A stretch of 64,000 nt of DNA from Streptosporangiaceae bacterium. GTDB lineage: Bacteria; Actinomycetota; Actinomycetes; Streptosporangiales; Streptosporangiaceae. Numbering within the stretch: position 1 is the first letter of the stretch; each line of letters opens with the position of its first letter. The notes beneath the pieces are model-generated. The model made no database searches, was not told the DNA's origin, and saw nothing but the letters and a program-made list of their open reading frames with translations. Position numbers and translations under genes: made by a program. Positions 18,521-26,845 of the stretch are shown here, in pieces. The DNA is taken from contig JAICYD010000009.1 in NCBI GenBank assembly GCA_025934375.1, positions 32,835-96,834 of the forward strand, given 5' to 3'.

Positions 18521-19405
18521 CTACCCGGCGTACCGGGCGACGATCTTGGTGAAGTCCTCCGGACCCTGGCTGATGTTGCTGCAGGTTCCCGGGGCCCATG
18601 GCTCCACGGCGCCGGCCGGGCACGGCTGGTCGCGGTTGAATGACCAAAACGACAGCCACGCGGCGTGGTTGGCCTGCGCGAAGCCCAGCAGGCTGGTGAA
18701 CGTGGCCTGGGTGAACAGCTCGCTGGGCTGGTCGGTGTGGCCGTTCATCAGCGTGATGCCGATGTGCGACCAGGCGGTGGCGGCCGCCCAGCCGTACAGC
18801 GATTCCAGCTGGCTGGCGACGTCGCTGGCGACGGTCTCGTCGCTGCCGACCTGCGTGCCGCTGGTCAGGCCGTAGTCGAAGTCCATGACGCCGAACACGT
18901 CGATCCGGGCGCCCGCCGCGATCGCCTGCTGGATCTCGCTCTTGCCGGTGTCGGGCAGCCCGATGGAGGTCACCGGGATGGTCAGCGACACCTTCAGGGC
19001 GGGGTCCTGCCGCTCGAGTGTCGCGATGGCCTGGAAGCGCTTGAGCTCGTTGCCGGTGTCGCCAAGCGCGGTGTTCTCGATGTCGAAGTCCACGTGGATG
19101 AGCTGGTACTTGGTGATGACCGACTGGTAGGCGCCGGCCAGCGCGCTGGCGCTCGCGCAAGACTGCCCGAGCTCGGTGCCGTTGTAGCCGCCGAAGCTCA
19201 CCCCGGCGTCCCCGCCCGCCGCGCGGATGGCGGAGACAAGCCCCGCCACTGACTTCATGCTGTCGTTCGTCCTCGACTCCGGCGGCTGCACTCCGGCCTG
19301 GGACGGCAGCAACAGCCAGCTCGTCTCTAACGACACCACGCCAGTCAATAGCCGGAATGCACGCCGGCCGCCACGCGCTGCGCGGCGGCCGGACGTGCGG
19401 GCCAT
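18521..19405 (-). pseudogene. GH18 chitinase-like protein with scrambled N-terminus
   Basis: From about residue 50 onward this 294-aa frame is a glycoside hydrolase 18-type barrel. It has the SFGGYNG strand-3 motif, then YQLIHVDFDIEN with the catalytic-type DxDxE pattern, and VFGVMDFDYG. The expected N-terminus (signal peptide, linker and first barrel strands) is absent. A family-like segment, FMLSFVLDSGG followed by CTPAWDG, is encoded on the opposite strand within 19254-19320. This suggests a short inversion at the 5' end. With no signal peptide and no first strands, the product is probably non-functional. Confidence 0.55.
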
Positions 19406-19411
19406 GTCGGC

Positions 19412-19969
19412 TCAGTTGTTGCTGTTGACCAGCCAGCGCTGGGCGTTGGTGCCGTTGCAGACCCACATCTGCATGTTCGAGTTGCCGGGGAGCGCCCCGG
19501 GCTCGTCGAGGCACTCGGCGCGGTTGACGAAGCCCAGCCTGCTCTGCAGCGCCACCACGATCGCCTGGCCGGAGACGATGGACGAGCTCGCGTTCCATTC
19601 GGCATTGCTGACGGTAGTACCGCCGCTAACCGCGCACTCGTCCGTGTGGACGGGGTCCCCGTTCCGCAGGCTGTCGGTGGAGATGCACCAGCCGTCGGCG
19701 TTCTGGAACCGGTAGTGGGTGCCGCCCGAGGGCGTGGACAGCACCGTCCACAACTGCAGCGAGTTGGTGTTGTCGCAGGGCCGCTGCACGACGGGCGATT
19801 GGGAGCCGGTCGCCAGCGGCTGCAGGCACCAGCCGGTGTTGCCAGCGTTGATGATGTGGTGGAACGCGCCATCGGCGCGAGCCCCAGTGGCCGTCGCGAC
19901 CATGGCGGCGCTCCCGAGCATGACCGCCACCGCGGCGGCACGGACGATTGTCTTAACCATTGTGGACAT
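19412..19969 (-). CDS. Secreted ricin-type beta-trefoil lectin
   Basis: A 185-aa exported protein. The signal peptide spans about residues 1-33 (VRAAAVAVMLGSAAMVATA, then GARA). The mature part is a single RICIN domain of about 150 residues with the trefoil repeats ending in QLWTV, a middle repeat around DECAVSGG, and NAQRWLV. Paired cysteines (CLQP...CD, CIST...CA, CLDE...CN) fit the fold. It probably binds sugar polymers outside the cell. I chose the ATG at 19969, which has GGGG upstream; ATG 19981 has no spacing to its purine run. Confidence 0.8.
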   Translation of the reverse strand: MSTMVKTIVRAAAVAVMLGSAAMVATATGARADGAFHHIINAGNTGWCLQPLATGSQSPVVQRPCDNTNSLQLWTVLSTPSGGTHYRFQNADGWCISTDSLRNGDPVHTDECAVSGGTTVSNAEWNASSSIVSGQAIVVALQSRLGFVNRAECLDEPGALPGNSNMQMWVCNGTNAQRWLVNSNN

Positions 19970-20356
19970 GTCCCCGTACATCCTTTCTGCGGGTGATCGC
20001 TCACCCCGAATGCATTCCAGGCCGCTATTCGCGGCCCCCCATGGCGACTGTGTCAGCGGGCGCTGAAACGAGCCTGAAACCGCGCTGACCTGCGCCAGGC
20101 ACGAATACCGCGCGCCCGGCCAGCTGGGAAGCGAGGCTCATATGCAACTGGCGTTGCAGGATCCCGGCCAGGGACCACATCAGAGCGGCCAGCGCTGTGT
20201 AGCCTGAGCCCCGCAGGCGCGCGTGCGGCCCTACCGCCGTCACGCGCAAAGTATTGCTCCCTCACCGGCCAACCAGATCCGAGTACGGGCCTAGACGATG
20301 AGTTTGGCCGGCCCGCCGAGTCATTCACAGCACAGCGAGCCTATGGAAGGGATCCG
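19970..20356. other. Intergenic region between divergent genes
   Basis: About 390 bp between the minus-strand lectin and the plus-strand MDMPI protein. It should contain both promoters. The frames crossing it on the minus strand show no family features. No repeat or RNA gene was found. Confidence 0.4.
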
Positions 20357-21160
20357 ATGACCGAGCTGAACGCGGAAGATGCCCGGCGGGCGATCGTCGA
20401 GCACACCCGGCGCCTGGCGGAATCAGCCGCCGCCGCCGGGCCGGGTGCCACCGTGCCGACGACCCCGCAGTGGACCATCACTGACCTAGTCCAGCATGTG
20501 GGCCAGACCCAGCACTGGGTCGCGGAGATCATCGAGCGGCGCATCACCGACCCCGCCCGGCTGCCCGCGGAGATGGCCGCGCTCCCCGCCGACCCCGGTG
20601 AGTGGCAGGCGTGGCTGTCGCAGTCCGCGCAGCGGGTCGCCAGCGCCTGCTCCGATGACGCGCTCGACGCGCCGGTGTTCAACCCCGCAGGGGACGGGCG
20701 GCCCGGGACGCGATTCTGGCTCTCCAGCGTCCTCAACGAGACCGTCGTCCACGGGTTTGACGCGGCCAGCGCGGCGGGCCGGCCGGCCGGCGTTGACGCC
20801 GGCATCGCGGCCGCGCTCATCAGCAACCACCTCGCGATGCTCACCTCCCCGACGTGGGAGATGCAGCGGCCGGAGTCCGCCCGCGCCATCCGGGGCACCG
20901 GGCAGACCCTGCAGTGGCTGGCCACCGACACTGCGGACGGCGCGGGCGCGTGGCTCATCGAACGGCGGCCCGACGGGGCAACCTGGCAGCCCGCAGCCCG
21001 GCAGGCCGATGTGACGATGACCGGCCCGGCCGAGTCGCTGCTGCTGACCTTGACCCGGCGACTGCCGCTCACCGGCCGCGAAGCCACCAGCATCACCGTC
21101 GACGGCGACACCAGCCTCGCCCAGCACTGGCTCGACAACACCGCCCACGTCAGCGGCTGA
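20357..21160 (+). CDS. Maleylpyruvate isomerase/DinB-like (MDMPI) family protein
   Basis: A 267-aa protein of the mycothiol-dependent maleylpyruvate isomerase-like superfamily. The N-terminal four-helix bundle carries the W-T-(I)-TDLVQHVGQTQHW motif (about residues 38-55). A second His lies in LNETVVHGFDAA (about residue 135), consistent with the usual metal-binding His triad. A C-terminal domain holds the late TMTGPAESLLLTL motif. Start ATG 20357 has GAAGGG upstream. Members act as mycothiol S-transferases or are of unknown function; the substrate here cannot be told. Confidence 0.8.
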   Translation: MTELNAEDARRAIVEHTRRLAESAAAAGPGATVPTTPQWTITDLVQHVGQTQHWVAEIIERRITDPARLPAEMAALPADPGEWQAWLSQSAQRVASACSDDALDAPVFNPAGDGRPGTRFWLSSVLNETVVHGFDAASAAGRPAGVDAGIAAALISNHLAMLTSPTWEMQRPESARAIRGTGQTLQWLATDTADGAGAWLIERRPDGATWQPAARQADVTMTGPAESLLLTLTRRLPLTGREATSITVDGDTSLAQHWLDNTAHVSG

Positions 21161-21211
21161 CTTTTCGATGAACTAAACGGCCGCCCTGGACCCGGCGAGG
21201 AGGGAGAGGGC

Positions 21212-21880
21212 ATGGCGCTTGAGATTAAGCGGCAGACCGTCACGGGTGTGCGGCTCTTCGGTGAGCCGCGGGAGTACCGCGACATCCACCTGGCCGACGT
21301 GACCCTGCGGGTCTGCGCGCTCGTGCGGCGTGATGACCTGGAGTTCCGGAACGTGGTCCGGAATGCCGTTCTCGAGCGTTGCCGGCTGGACGCGTGCGAC
21401 GCGGAGGGGTTTTCTTCGATGAGGTCACCGTCGACACGTTGCGGTTCGCGCAGCTGCGCCCGAATAGGGGGTGCGTGTTCCGGCACGTCACGCTGCGGGG
21501 GAAGATCGGGTCGATGATGATAATCGGACCGGTCCGGGGGCTGCCGGACTCCGCGGAGCGCTACGGCGACGGTGGAGAAGTACAAGGAGGTCAACTGGGC
21601 TCTCGACATCAGGGATGCGGTCTTCACCGGCGCCGCCGAGTTCTTCGGCGTTCCGGGCGAGCTGATCCGCCGTGACGAGAATACCCAGGTGCTGCTGAGG
21701 CGCGAGGCGTTCGCCGGGATGGAGTGGCGGGATTTGCCCGGGGTCGTTGGCCCCTGGGTGAGCCGGTTCGAGTCGACTCCTTTTGACTCGATAGTCGCAG
21801 TCGCGCCCAAGGGGTCCAAGAGGTTCCGCGATTACATGGCGGACATCGAATGGCTCCATGCCAAAGGACTCGCCGGGTAG
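21212..21880 (+). pseudogene. Hypothetical protein with two compensating frameshifts
   Basis: Three overlapping frames form one protein. The first is MALEIKRQTVTGVRLFG through LDACDAEG. The second is FFDEVTVDTLRFAQLRP to GLPDSAERY. The third is TVEKYKEVNWALDIRDAVF to the end. A missing G in a G run near 21410 shifts the frame, and an extra G near 21556 restores it. The first part looks like a right-handed beta-helix (LADVTLRV, LEFRNVV, LERCRLDA), close to pentapeptide-repeat spacing. I do not recognise the family further. It may be intact if these are sequencing errors. Confidence 0.5.
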
Positions 21881-21903
21881 CGCGGTTCAGTTTCAGGCGG
21901 GGG

Positions 21904-23125
21904 TTATGCGGTGCCCTGCGGCTGGCTGTAGACGGCGAGGCTGTAGGCGTCCCCGCCGGCCACCTGGGTGACGCCGGACAGGCCGGCGACGTGCACCGGC
22001 CCGGTGACGGGAGCGGTGGTGCCAGTGCCGAGCGCGCCATAGACGTTGAGTCCCCAGGCGAGGATGGTGCCGCCGGTGAGCGCGAGCACGTGGTCCTGGC
22101 CGGCTGACAGCTGGGTGATCCCGCTGCCGCCCCCGACGACGGGGATGGCGCGCAGCGCGCACGTGCTCGCCGGCTGCTTGCCGGCCAGCTGGCCATCAGC
22201 GTCGGTGCCCCAGCCCCAGACCTGGCCGTCGGTGCCCACCGCGACGGCGAACTGCTGGCCCGCGGCGACCTGGGCGATGTTCGGGGTGGTGATCCCGGTC
22301 ACCGGCTGCGGGAAGGACAGCATGGTCGTAGTGCCGTTGCCAAGGCCGCCACAGGCGTTGTTGCCCCATGACCACACCGTCGCTCCGGAGGTGTTGCCGC
22401 GGACCGCATAGGCTGCGTCCCAGCCCGCCGCGATGCTGGTCACCTGAGTCAGCCTGACCTCGACCGGGATCGCGCTGTCGAACGTCGCGCCGTTGCCGAG
22501 CTGGCCGAGGCTGCCGAGTCCCCAGGCCCACACCGTGCCATCGGAGCGCAGCGCAAGGCTGAACTTCCAGCCCGCCGCGATCTTGGTGATGCCGGTCAGC
22601 CCGGCCACCTTGACCGGGGTGAGCTGGTTCGCGCCCGCCGCCCCGGTGCCCGCCTGGCCGTGATCGTTCCCGCCCCAGGCCCATACCGTGCCGTCGGACC
22701 GCACGGCCAGGCTCTGGTCCCCGCCGGCCGCCACCTGGCGAACCCCGGACAGCCCCGCCACCTGCTCCGGCGTGGCATGCTCGGTCACAGTGCCGTCGCC
22801 CAGCTGGCCGTCAGCGTTCGACCCCCAGGCCCAGACGATGCCGCCGGACGTGATGGCGAGGGCGTGCCCGCCCCCGGCCGCCACCTGCACGACCCCGCTG
22901 GTCAGCCCGCTGACCGGGCCGGGCAGGTAGCGGGCCACCGCGGTCCCGTCGCCCAGGTTCCCGTCACCGTTGAATCCCCAGCTCACGGCGCCGCTCGGGG
23001 TTGAAGACGGGGCCTAGCTGCCCCTGGGCCCGGGCGGCGGGCGACCCGCCGGCCACCAGGCCAAGCACCACCGTGGCGCAGCCGGCGAGCCTCGCCAGTC
23101 GCCACGGCCTTCGCGAGATGCCCAT
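21904..23125 (-). pseudogene. Secreted RCC1-repeat beta-propeller, single frameshift
   Basis: The protein starts at ATG 23125 with a strong ribosome site (GGAGGAG) and a signal peptide (residues about 1-33, GCATVVLGLVAGG then AARA). An extra G near 22996 breaks the frame at VFNP, and the next frame resumes at SGAVSWGFNGDG and continues to 21904. The body is six to seven RCC1 blades with the consensus 'VWAWGxNxxGQLGxG' and 'VAAGGxHxLAV'. RCC1-type propellers in secreted bacterial proteins are thought to be binding scaffolds. The total length (1222 bp, one more than a multiple of three) fits a single inserted base. Confidence 0.7.
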
Positions 23126-23376
23126 GCGCGCACTCCTCCAAGCTGCCGGCCCGGCCGGCCCGGCCGGCTCGAAAGGGCAGGCCCTCAACCAGAAGTTACC
23201 GCCAGCGTTCAGCAGGCGCACGCAGGGAGAAGCCGGGCGGACCAGCCGCTGCAATTGTTGGTGCGGCAGGACATCGTCCATCGGCCCGATAGCTAGCCGG
23301 AGGGAGGCTGGCCGCGTTCCCGCGAGCCAGGCAGAAAGCACTCCGCACGGGCGAGGCCTGCGGAAGGACGCTGGCC

Positions 23377-23694
23377 ATGAACGGAGCGGACCACGCCACC
23401 GGGCGGCGGCCCCGGACGCCGAGCGCGCGGGTGGCAACGGAGTTGCTTAATGCCGCCGAGAGCATGCTGGTCACGGACGGCGTGCGCGGCCTGACCGTCC
23501 GGGCCGTCGCGGCCAAGGCAGGCGTGATCGCCGTGCGGGACGCGGCTGAGGCGGCTCAGCAGATCTGGTGCGCGTTGCACGGCGCTGTCGCCCTTGAGCT
23601 GAGGGGCCTGGCGCAGACCCTGGACCCGGCACAGACCTACCGCGCGCTCGTGGACACCATCCTGCGCGGGCTATCGGGAAGTTATCACGAATAG
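23377..23694 (+). pseudogene. TetR-family regulator with internal deletion
   Basis: A 105-aa frame begins like a TetR regulator (VATELLNAAESMLVTDGVRG, LTVRAVAAKAGV), then jumps directly to a C-terminal ligand-domain helix (AAQQIWCALHGAVALELRGL). The recognition helix, which should follow AAKAGV as 'S-x-x-x-(V/L)YxHF', and about 80-100 further residues are missing. The junction stays in frame. It should not bind DNA normally. It lies just upstream of the enediyne operon, so it may be a dead former regulator. Confidence 0.6.
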
Positions 23695-23707
23695 GACAGG
23701 ATATTTT

Positions 23708-23752
23708 CATGCCTTTGGCGCTGACGAGGAACTCGTCAGCGCCAAAGGCATG
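23708..23752. terminator. Perfect 21-bp inverted repeat with a 3-nt loop
   Basis: The left arm is 23708-23728 and the right arm 23732-23752, separated by GAA; every base pairs. It lies 14 bp after the truncated TetR gene and 86 bp upstream of the first enediyne gene. There is no T-run on either strand after the stem, so it is not a classical factor-independent terminator. It could still terminate or insulate transcription, or stabilise RNA ends. Confidence 0.55.
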
Positions 23753-23837
23753 CCCGCCGATCGCGCGCGGTACGCGGAAACGTCAGTAAGCAAGTTCCGA
23801 GATGTCGGGCGACCGCGCCTGAGGCACCGTAAGGTAC

Positions 23838-25817
23838 ATGCCTATCTCGCGGATTAGATTGCGCCTTCTGGTACCCCTAGCAGCGGCCGTCGTGTTGCTT
23901 TCCTCGCTATGGGTCGCGGCCCAAATGGCCGTAGCTTCACCGCTAAATGCCAGTAAAGTCGCCGCGTCGTATAAGTTCCAGCAGATGCCGATCGCGATGC
24001 CGCCCGGCTATCACCAGACCCAGACGCTCCGCAAGGTGAACCCGGCATACCAGCACCTGGTGTCGTGGATCTCATCGGTGGGGGCCAGCATCGCGATGAC
24101 CGACGTCACCGGTCACGGCCTCAGTGACGGCATGTGCATCGTCGACCCGCGGACCGACGACGTGATCATCACCTACACGCCCACCGCGGCGACCGCCGAC
24201 CAGTTCACGCCGTTCGTGCTCGACCCGGCGCCGCTGGTGATGAACTCCACCATGGCACCGATGGGCTGCGTCCCCGGGGACTACAACCGCGACGGCCGGA
24301 CCGATTTCATCGTGTATTACTGGGGCCGCACGCCGATCATCTACCTCGCGCGCTCGACAGCGAGCACGCCGTCGCCAAGTGCCTACAAGCCGGTCGAGCT
24401 GCTCCCGCAGGACTCAGGCGGCGGCCAGTACGGCGGCCCTCAGTGGAATACCAACGCGGTGGGAGTCGCGGGCTTCGATGGCACCGGGCACCCGGACCTC
24501 TTCGTCGGGAACTATTTCCCGGACTCGGAAGTGCTCAACCCGAACGGCATCAACAACGTGCAGATGCCCTCCTCGCTATCTGACGCGCTGAACGGCGGCG
24601 GCGACTACATCTTCCAGTGGCTCGGTGGCACTTCAGGCCCTGATCCGACCGTCCGCTACAAGCAAATAAAGGACGCCATCCCTTACCAGGCCTCGACTGG
24701 CTGGACGCTGGGGGCCGGCACCGCCGACCTCACCGGGAGCGGGCTCCCGGACATGTACATCGCAAATGACTTCGGCCCCGGTCACCTCCTCTATAACCAG
24801 TCCACGCCCGGGCATATCAAGTTCTCCCTTGTCGTCGGGCGGCGCGGTTTGGTCACCCCCAAGTCGTTCGTCCTCGGCCGCGGATCCTTCAAGGGCATGG
24901 GAATCGATTTCGGTGACCTAGGCAGCAACGGCAAGTTCGACATGATGGTGAGCAATATCACCACGCCCTGGGGACTTCAGGAAAGCAACTTCGTCTTCAT
25001 GAACCAGGCGTCCAACGGCAAGGAGATGCAGCAGGATCTCGCCCGGGGCGTGGCCCCGTTCGACCAGAATGCCCAGCAGATGGGGCTGGCCTGGACCGGA
25101 TGGGCATGGGACGTGAAGTTCGGCGACTTCCTCAACAACGGGAACGATGACATCGTCCAGACCGACGGGTTCATCAAGGGGAAAATCGACCGCTGGAACT
25201 GGCTGCAGGAAATGGCCATGACCAACGACGACTTGCTCAGCAACCCCGCGAACTGGCCACTCGTGGAGCAGGGCGATGACATCGCCGGATACCAGTGCCT
25301 CGCCTTCTACGCGAACGGCGGCGGGGGCAATTTCGTGAACGTCAGCAAGCAGCTGGGCCTGTGCGACCCGACCCCGACCCGCGGCGTCGCGACCGCCGAC
25401 ACCCGCGGCGACGGCCACCTGGACTTCGCGGTCGCCCGCCAATGGGGGCCGCCCGCCTTCTACGCCAACCAGTCGCCCGACATGGGCAACTACCTCGGCC
25501 TGAACTTCTACCGGCCCACCACGGGGGGCGGCAGCCCGGGACAGAACCTGGAAAATCTCGGCGCCCCCGCCTACGGGACGACGGTGCAGGTCTACACGCC
25601 CGGGCACACCCAGGTCTCCCAGCTTGACGGGGGCAGCGGCAGTGCCGGCAAGCGCAGCTTCGAGGTCTCCTTCGGCCTCGGGACCTACCACGGCCCGGTG
25701 AAGGCGAGCCTGCAGTGGGTCGACAGCACCGGCCTGCAGCACCAGCAGACGATCACGCTCAACCCAGGAACACACAACATCATGCTCACCAGCACCGCCA
25801 CGGAGGTTGCGAGCTAA
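23838..25817 (+). CDS. Enediyne biosynthesis protein UnbV/E4 (FG-GAP, ASPIC/UnbV domain)
   Basis: A 659-aa exported or membrane-anchored protein with an N-terminal hydrophobic helix (residues about 9-32). FG-GAP/VCBS-type repeats run through the middle: PGDYNRDGRTDFIVYY, TADLTGSGLPDMYIANDFG, KFGDFLNNGNDDIVQTDG, TADTRGDGHLDFAVARQWG. The C-terminus is the UnbV/ASPIC domain (NYLGLNFYRP to SFEVSFGLGTYHGPVKASLQW). Proteins of this type (SgcE4/UnbV) accompany every known enediyne PKS cassette; the biochemical role is not established. Its stop overlaps the next start (TAATG), beginning a coupled operon E4-E5-PKS-E10-E6-E7. Confidence 0.9.
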   Translation: MPISRIRLRLLVPLAAAVVLLSSLWVAAQMAVASPLNASKVAASYKFQQMPIAMPPGYHQTQTLRKVNPAYQHLVSWISSVGASIAMTDVTGHGLSDGMCIVDPRTDDVIITYTPTAATADQFTPFVLDPAPLVMNSTMAPMGCVPGDYNRDGRTDFIVYYWGRTPIIYLARSTASTPSPSAYKPVELLPQDSGGGQYGGPQWNTNAVGVAGFDGTGHPDLFVGNYFPDSEVLNPNGINNVQMPSSLSDALNGGGDYIFQWLGGTSGPDPTVRYKQIKDAIPYQASTGWTLGAGTADLTGSGLPDMYIANDFGPGHLLYNQSTPGHIKFSLVVGRRGLVTPKSFVLGRGSFKGMGIDFGDLGSNGKFDMMVSNITTPWGLQESNFVFMNQASNGKEMQQDLARGVAPFDQNAQQMGLAWTGWAWDVKFGDFLNNGNDDIVQTDGFIKGKIDRWNWLQEMAMTNDDLLSNPANWPLVEQGDDIAGYQCLAFYANGGGGNFVNVSKQLGLCDPTPTRGVATADTRGDGHLDFAVARQWGPPAFYANQSPDMGNYLGLNFYRPTTGGGSPGQNLENLGAPAYGTTVQVYTPGHTQVSQLDGGSGSAGKRSFEVSFGLGTYHGPVKASLQWVDSTGLQHQQTITLNPGTHNIMLTSTATEVAS

Positions 25818-26845
25818 TGACCGCCATCACCCAGCCGGCAGACGGCACCCAGTCGCCGAACGGCAAGCTGACCGTCGGCCAGGCCCCGGCGAAGACCAGG
25901 AAGCCCGCCGACCCCCGCTACCTCGCCCTGCGGAACTTCGCGATCTCGATCAGCGCGTTCAACGCCTTCGGCTTCGCGCTACTCGGCTTCGAGCAGCCCT
26001 ACCTGTGGCCGCTGTTCGCCGTCTTGATCGCGTACGCCACTGAGATCGGCTTCGAGATCATCCACGCCTGGGCCTTCCAGCACAAGGCGAGGTTCCTCGG
26101 CAACGGGGCGCGCGGGATGTATGAGTTCCTGCTGCCGTCGCACATCACCGCCCTCGCCGTCAACATGCTGCTGTACGCCAACAACCAGTTCTGGCCGGTG
26201 GCCTTCGGAGTGGTGATCGCGGTCAGCCAGAAGCACTTCCTGCAGGCGCCCATCAACGGGCGGATCCGCCACTTCATGAACCCGTCCAACTTCGGCATCG
26301 CCATGGTCCTGCTGCTCTTCAGCGGCTGGGTCAGCATCTCGCCGCCCTACATGTTCACCGAATGGGCCAGCAGCTACTTCCGCCTCATGGTCCCGATCAT
26401 CATCTTGACCTCCGGAACCGTGATCAACGCGATGCTCACTAAGCGGGTCCCGCTGATCGTCGGCTGGCTGGGGGCGTTCATGATCCAGGGCTTCGTCCGC
26501 CACTGGCTGTGGGGAGTCCAGCTCAACACCGCGCTCAGCGTCATGACCGGCGTAGCGTTCGTGCTCTTCACGAACTACATGATCACCGACCCGGGCACGA
26601 CCCCCACCAAACCGCGGGCTCAGTTCATATTCGGCAGCAGCGTGGCGACCGTCTACGCGATCCTCATGCAATTCAACATCGTCTACACGCTGTTCTTCGC
26701 CACCGCGATCGTCTGCGGGGGACGCGGCCTCGGCTGGTGGGTCGCCCACCTGCGGCGCAAGCGCAAGGAAGCCGCCACGCGCGCGGGTCAGCCGATCATC
26801 GCCACGGGCGAGGGCATGACCACGGGACAGCCGGTAGCGTCATGA
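25817..26845 (+). CDS. Enediyne biosynthesis integral membrane protein UnbU/E5
   Basis: A 342-aa polytopic protein with about seven to eight transmembrane helices (for example LWPLFAVLIAYATEIGFEII and SVATVYAILMQFNIVYTLFF). Family landmarks include MNPSNFGIAMVLLLF, FTNYMITDPGTTP and FLQAPINGRIRHFMNPSN, which resemble NqrB/RnfD-type flavin-bearing subunits. UnbU/E5 proteins are conserved next to enediyne PKS genes and are required in the pathways where they have been tested; their reaction is unknown. The gene is coupled on both sides: TAATG with unbV, and an ATGA overlap with the PKS. Confidence 0.92.
   Translation: MTAITQPADGTQSPNGKLTVGQAPAKTRKPADPRYLALRNFAISISAFNAFGFALLGFEQPYLWPLFAVLIAYATEIGFEIIHAWAFQHKARFLGNGARGMYEFLLPSHITALAVNMLLYANNQFWPVAFGVVIAVSQKHFLQAPINGRIRHFMNPSNFGIAMVLLLFSGWVSISPPYMFTEWASSYFRLMVPIIILTSGTVINAMLTKRVPLIVGWLGAFMIQGFVRHWLWGVQLNTALSVMTGVAFVLFTNYMITDPGTTPTKPRAQFIFGSSVATVYAILMQFNIVYTLFFATAIVCGGRGLGWWVAHLRRKRKEAATRAGQPIIATGEGMTTGQPVAS

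Noticed and set aside
16857..19598. 913-codon minus-strand open frame
   Set aside because: It runs antisense to the secreted protein and reads out of frame through the GH18-like gene; no family features.
26509..26841. Upstream extension of the PKS frame by 111 codons
   Set aside because: It overlaps unbU in another frame and has no KS similarity; ATG 26842 sits in the normal ATGA overlap.
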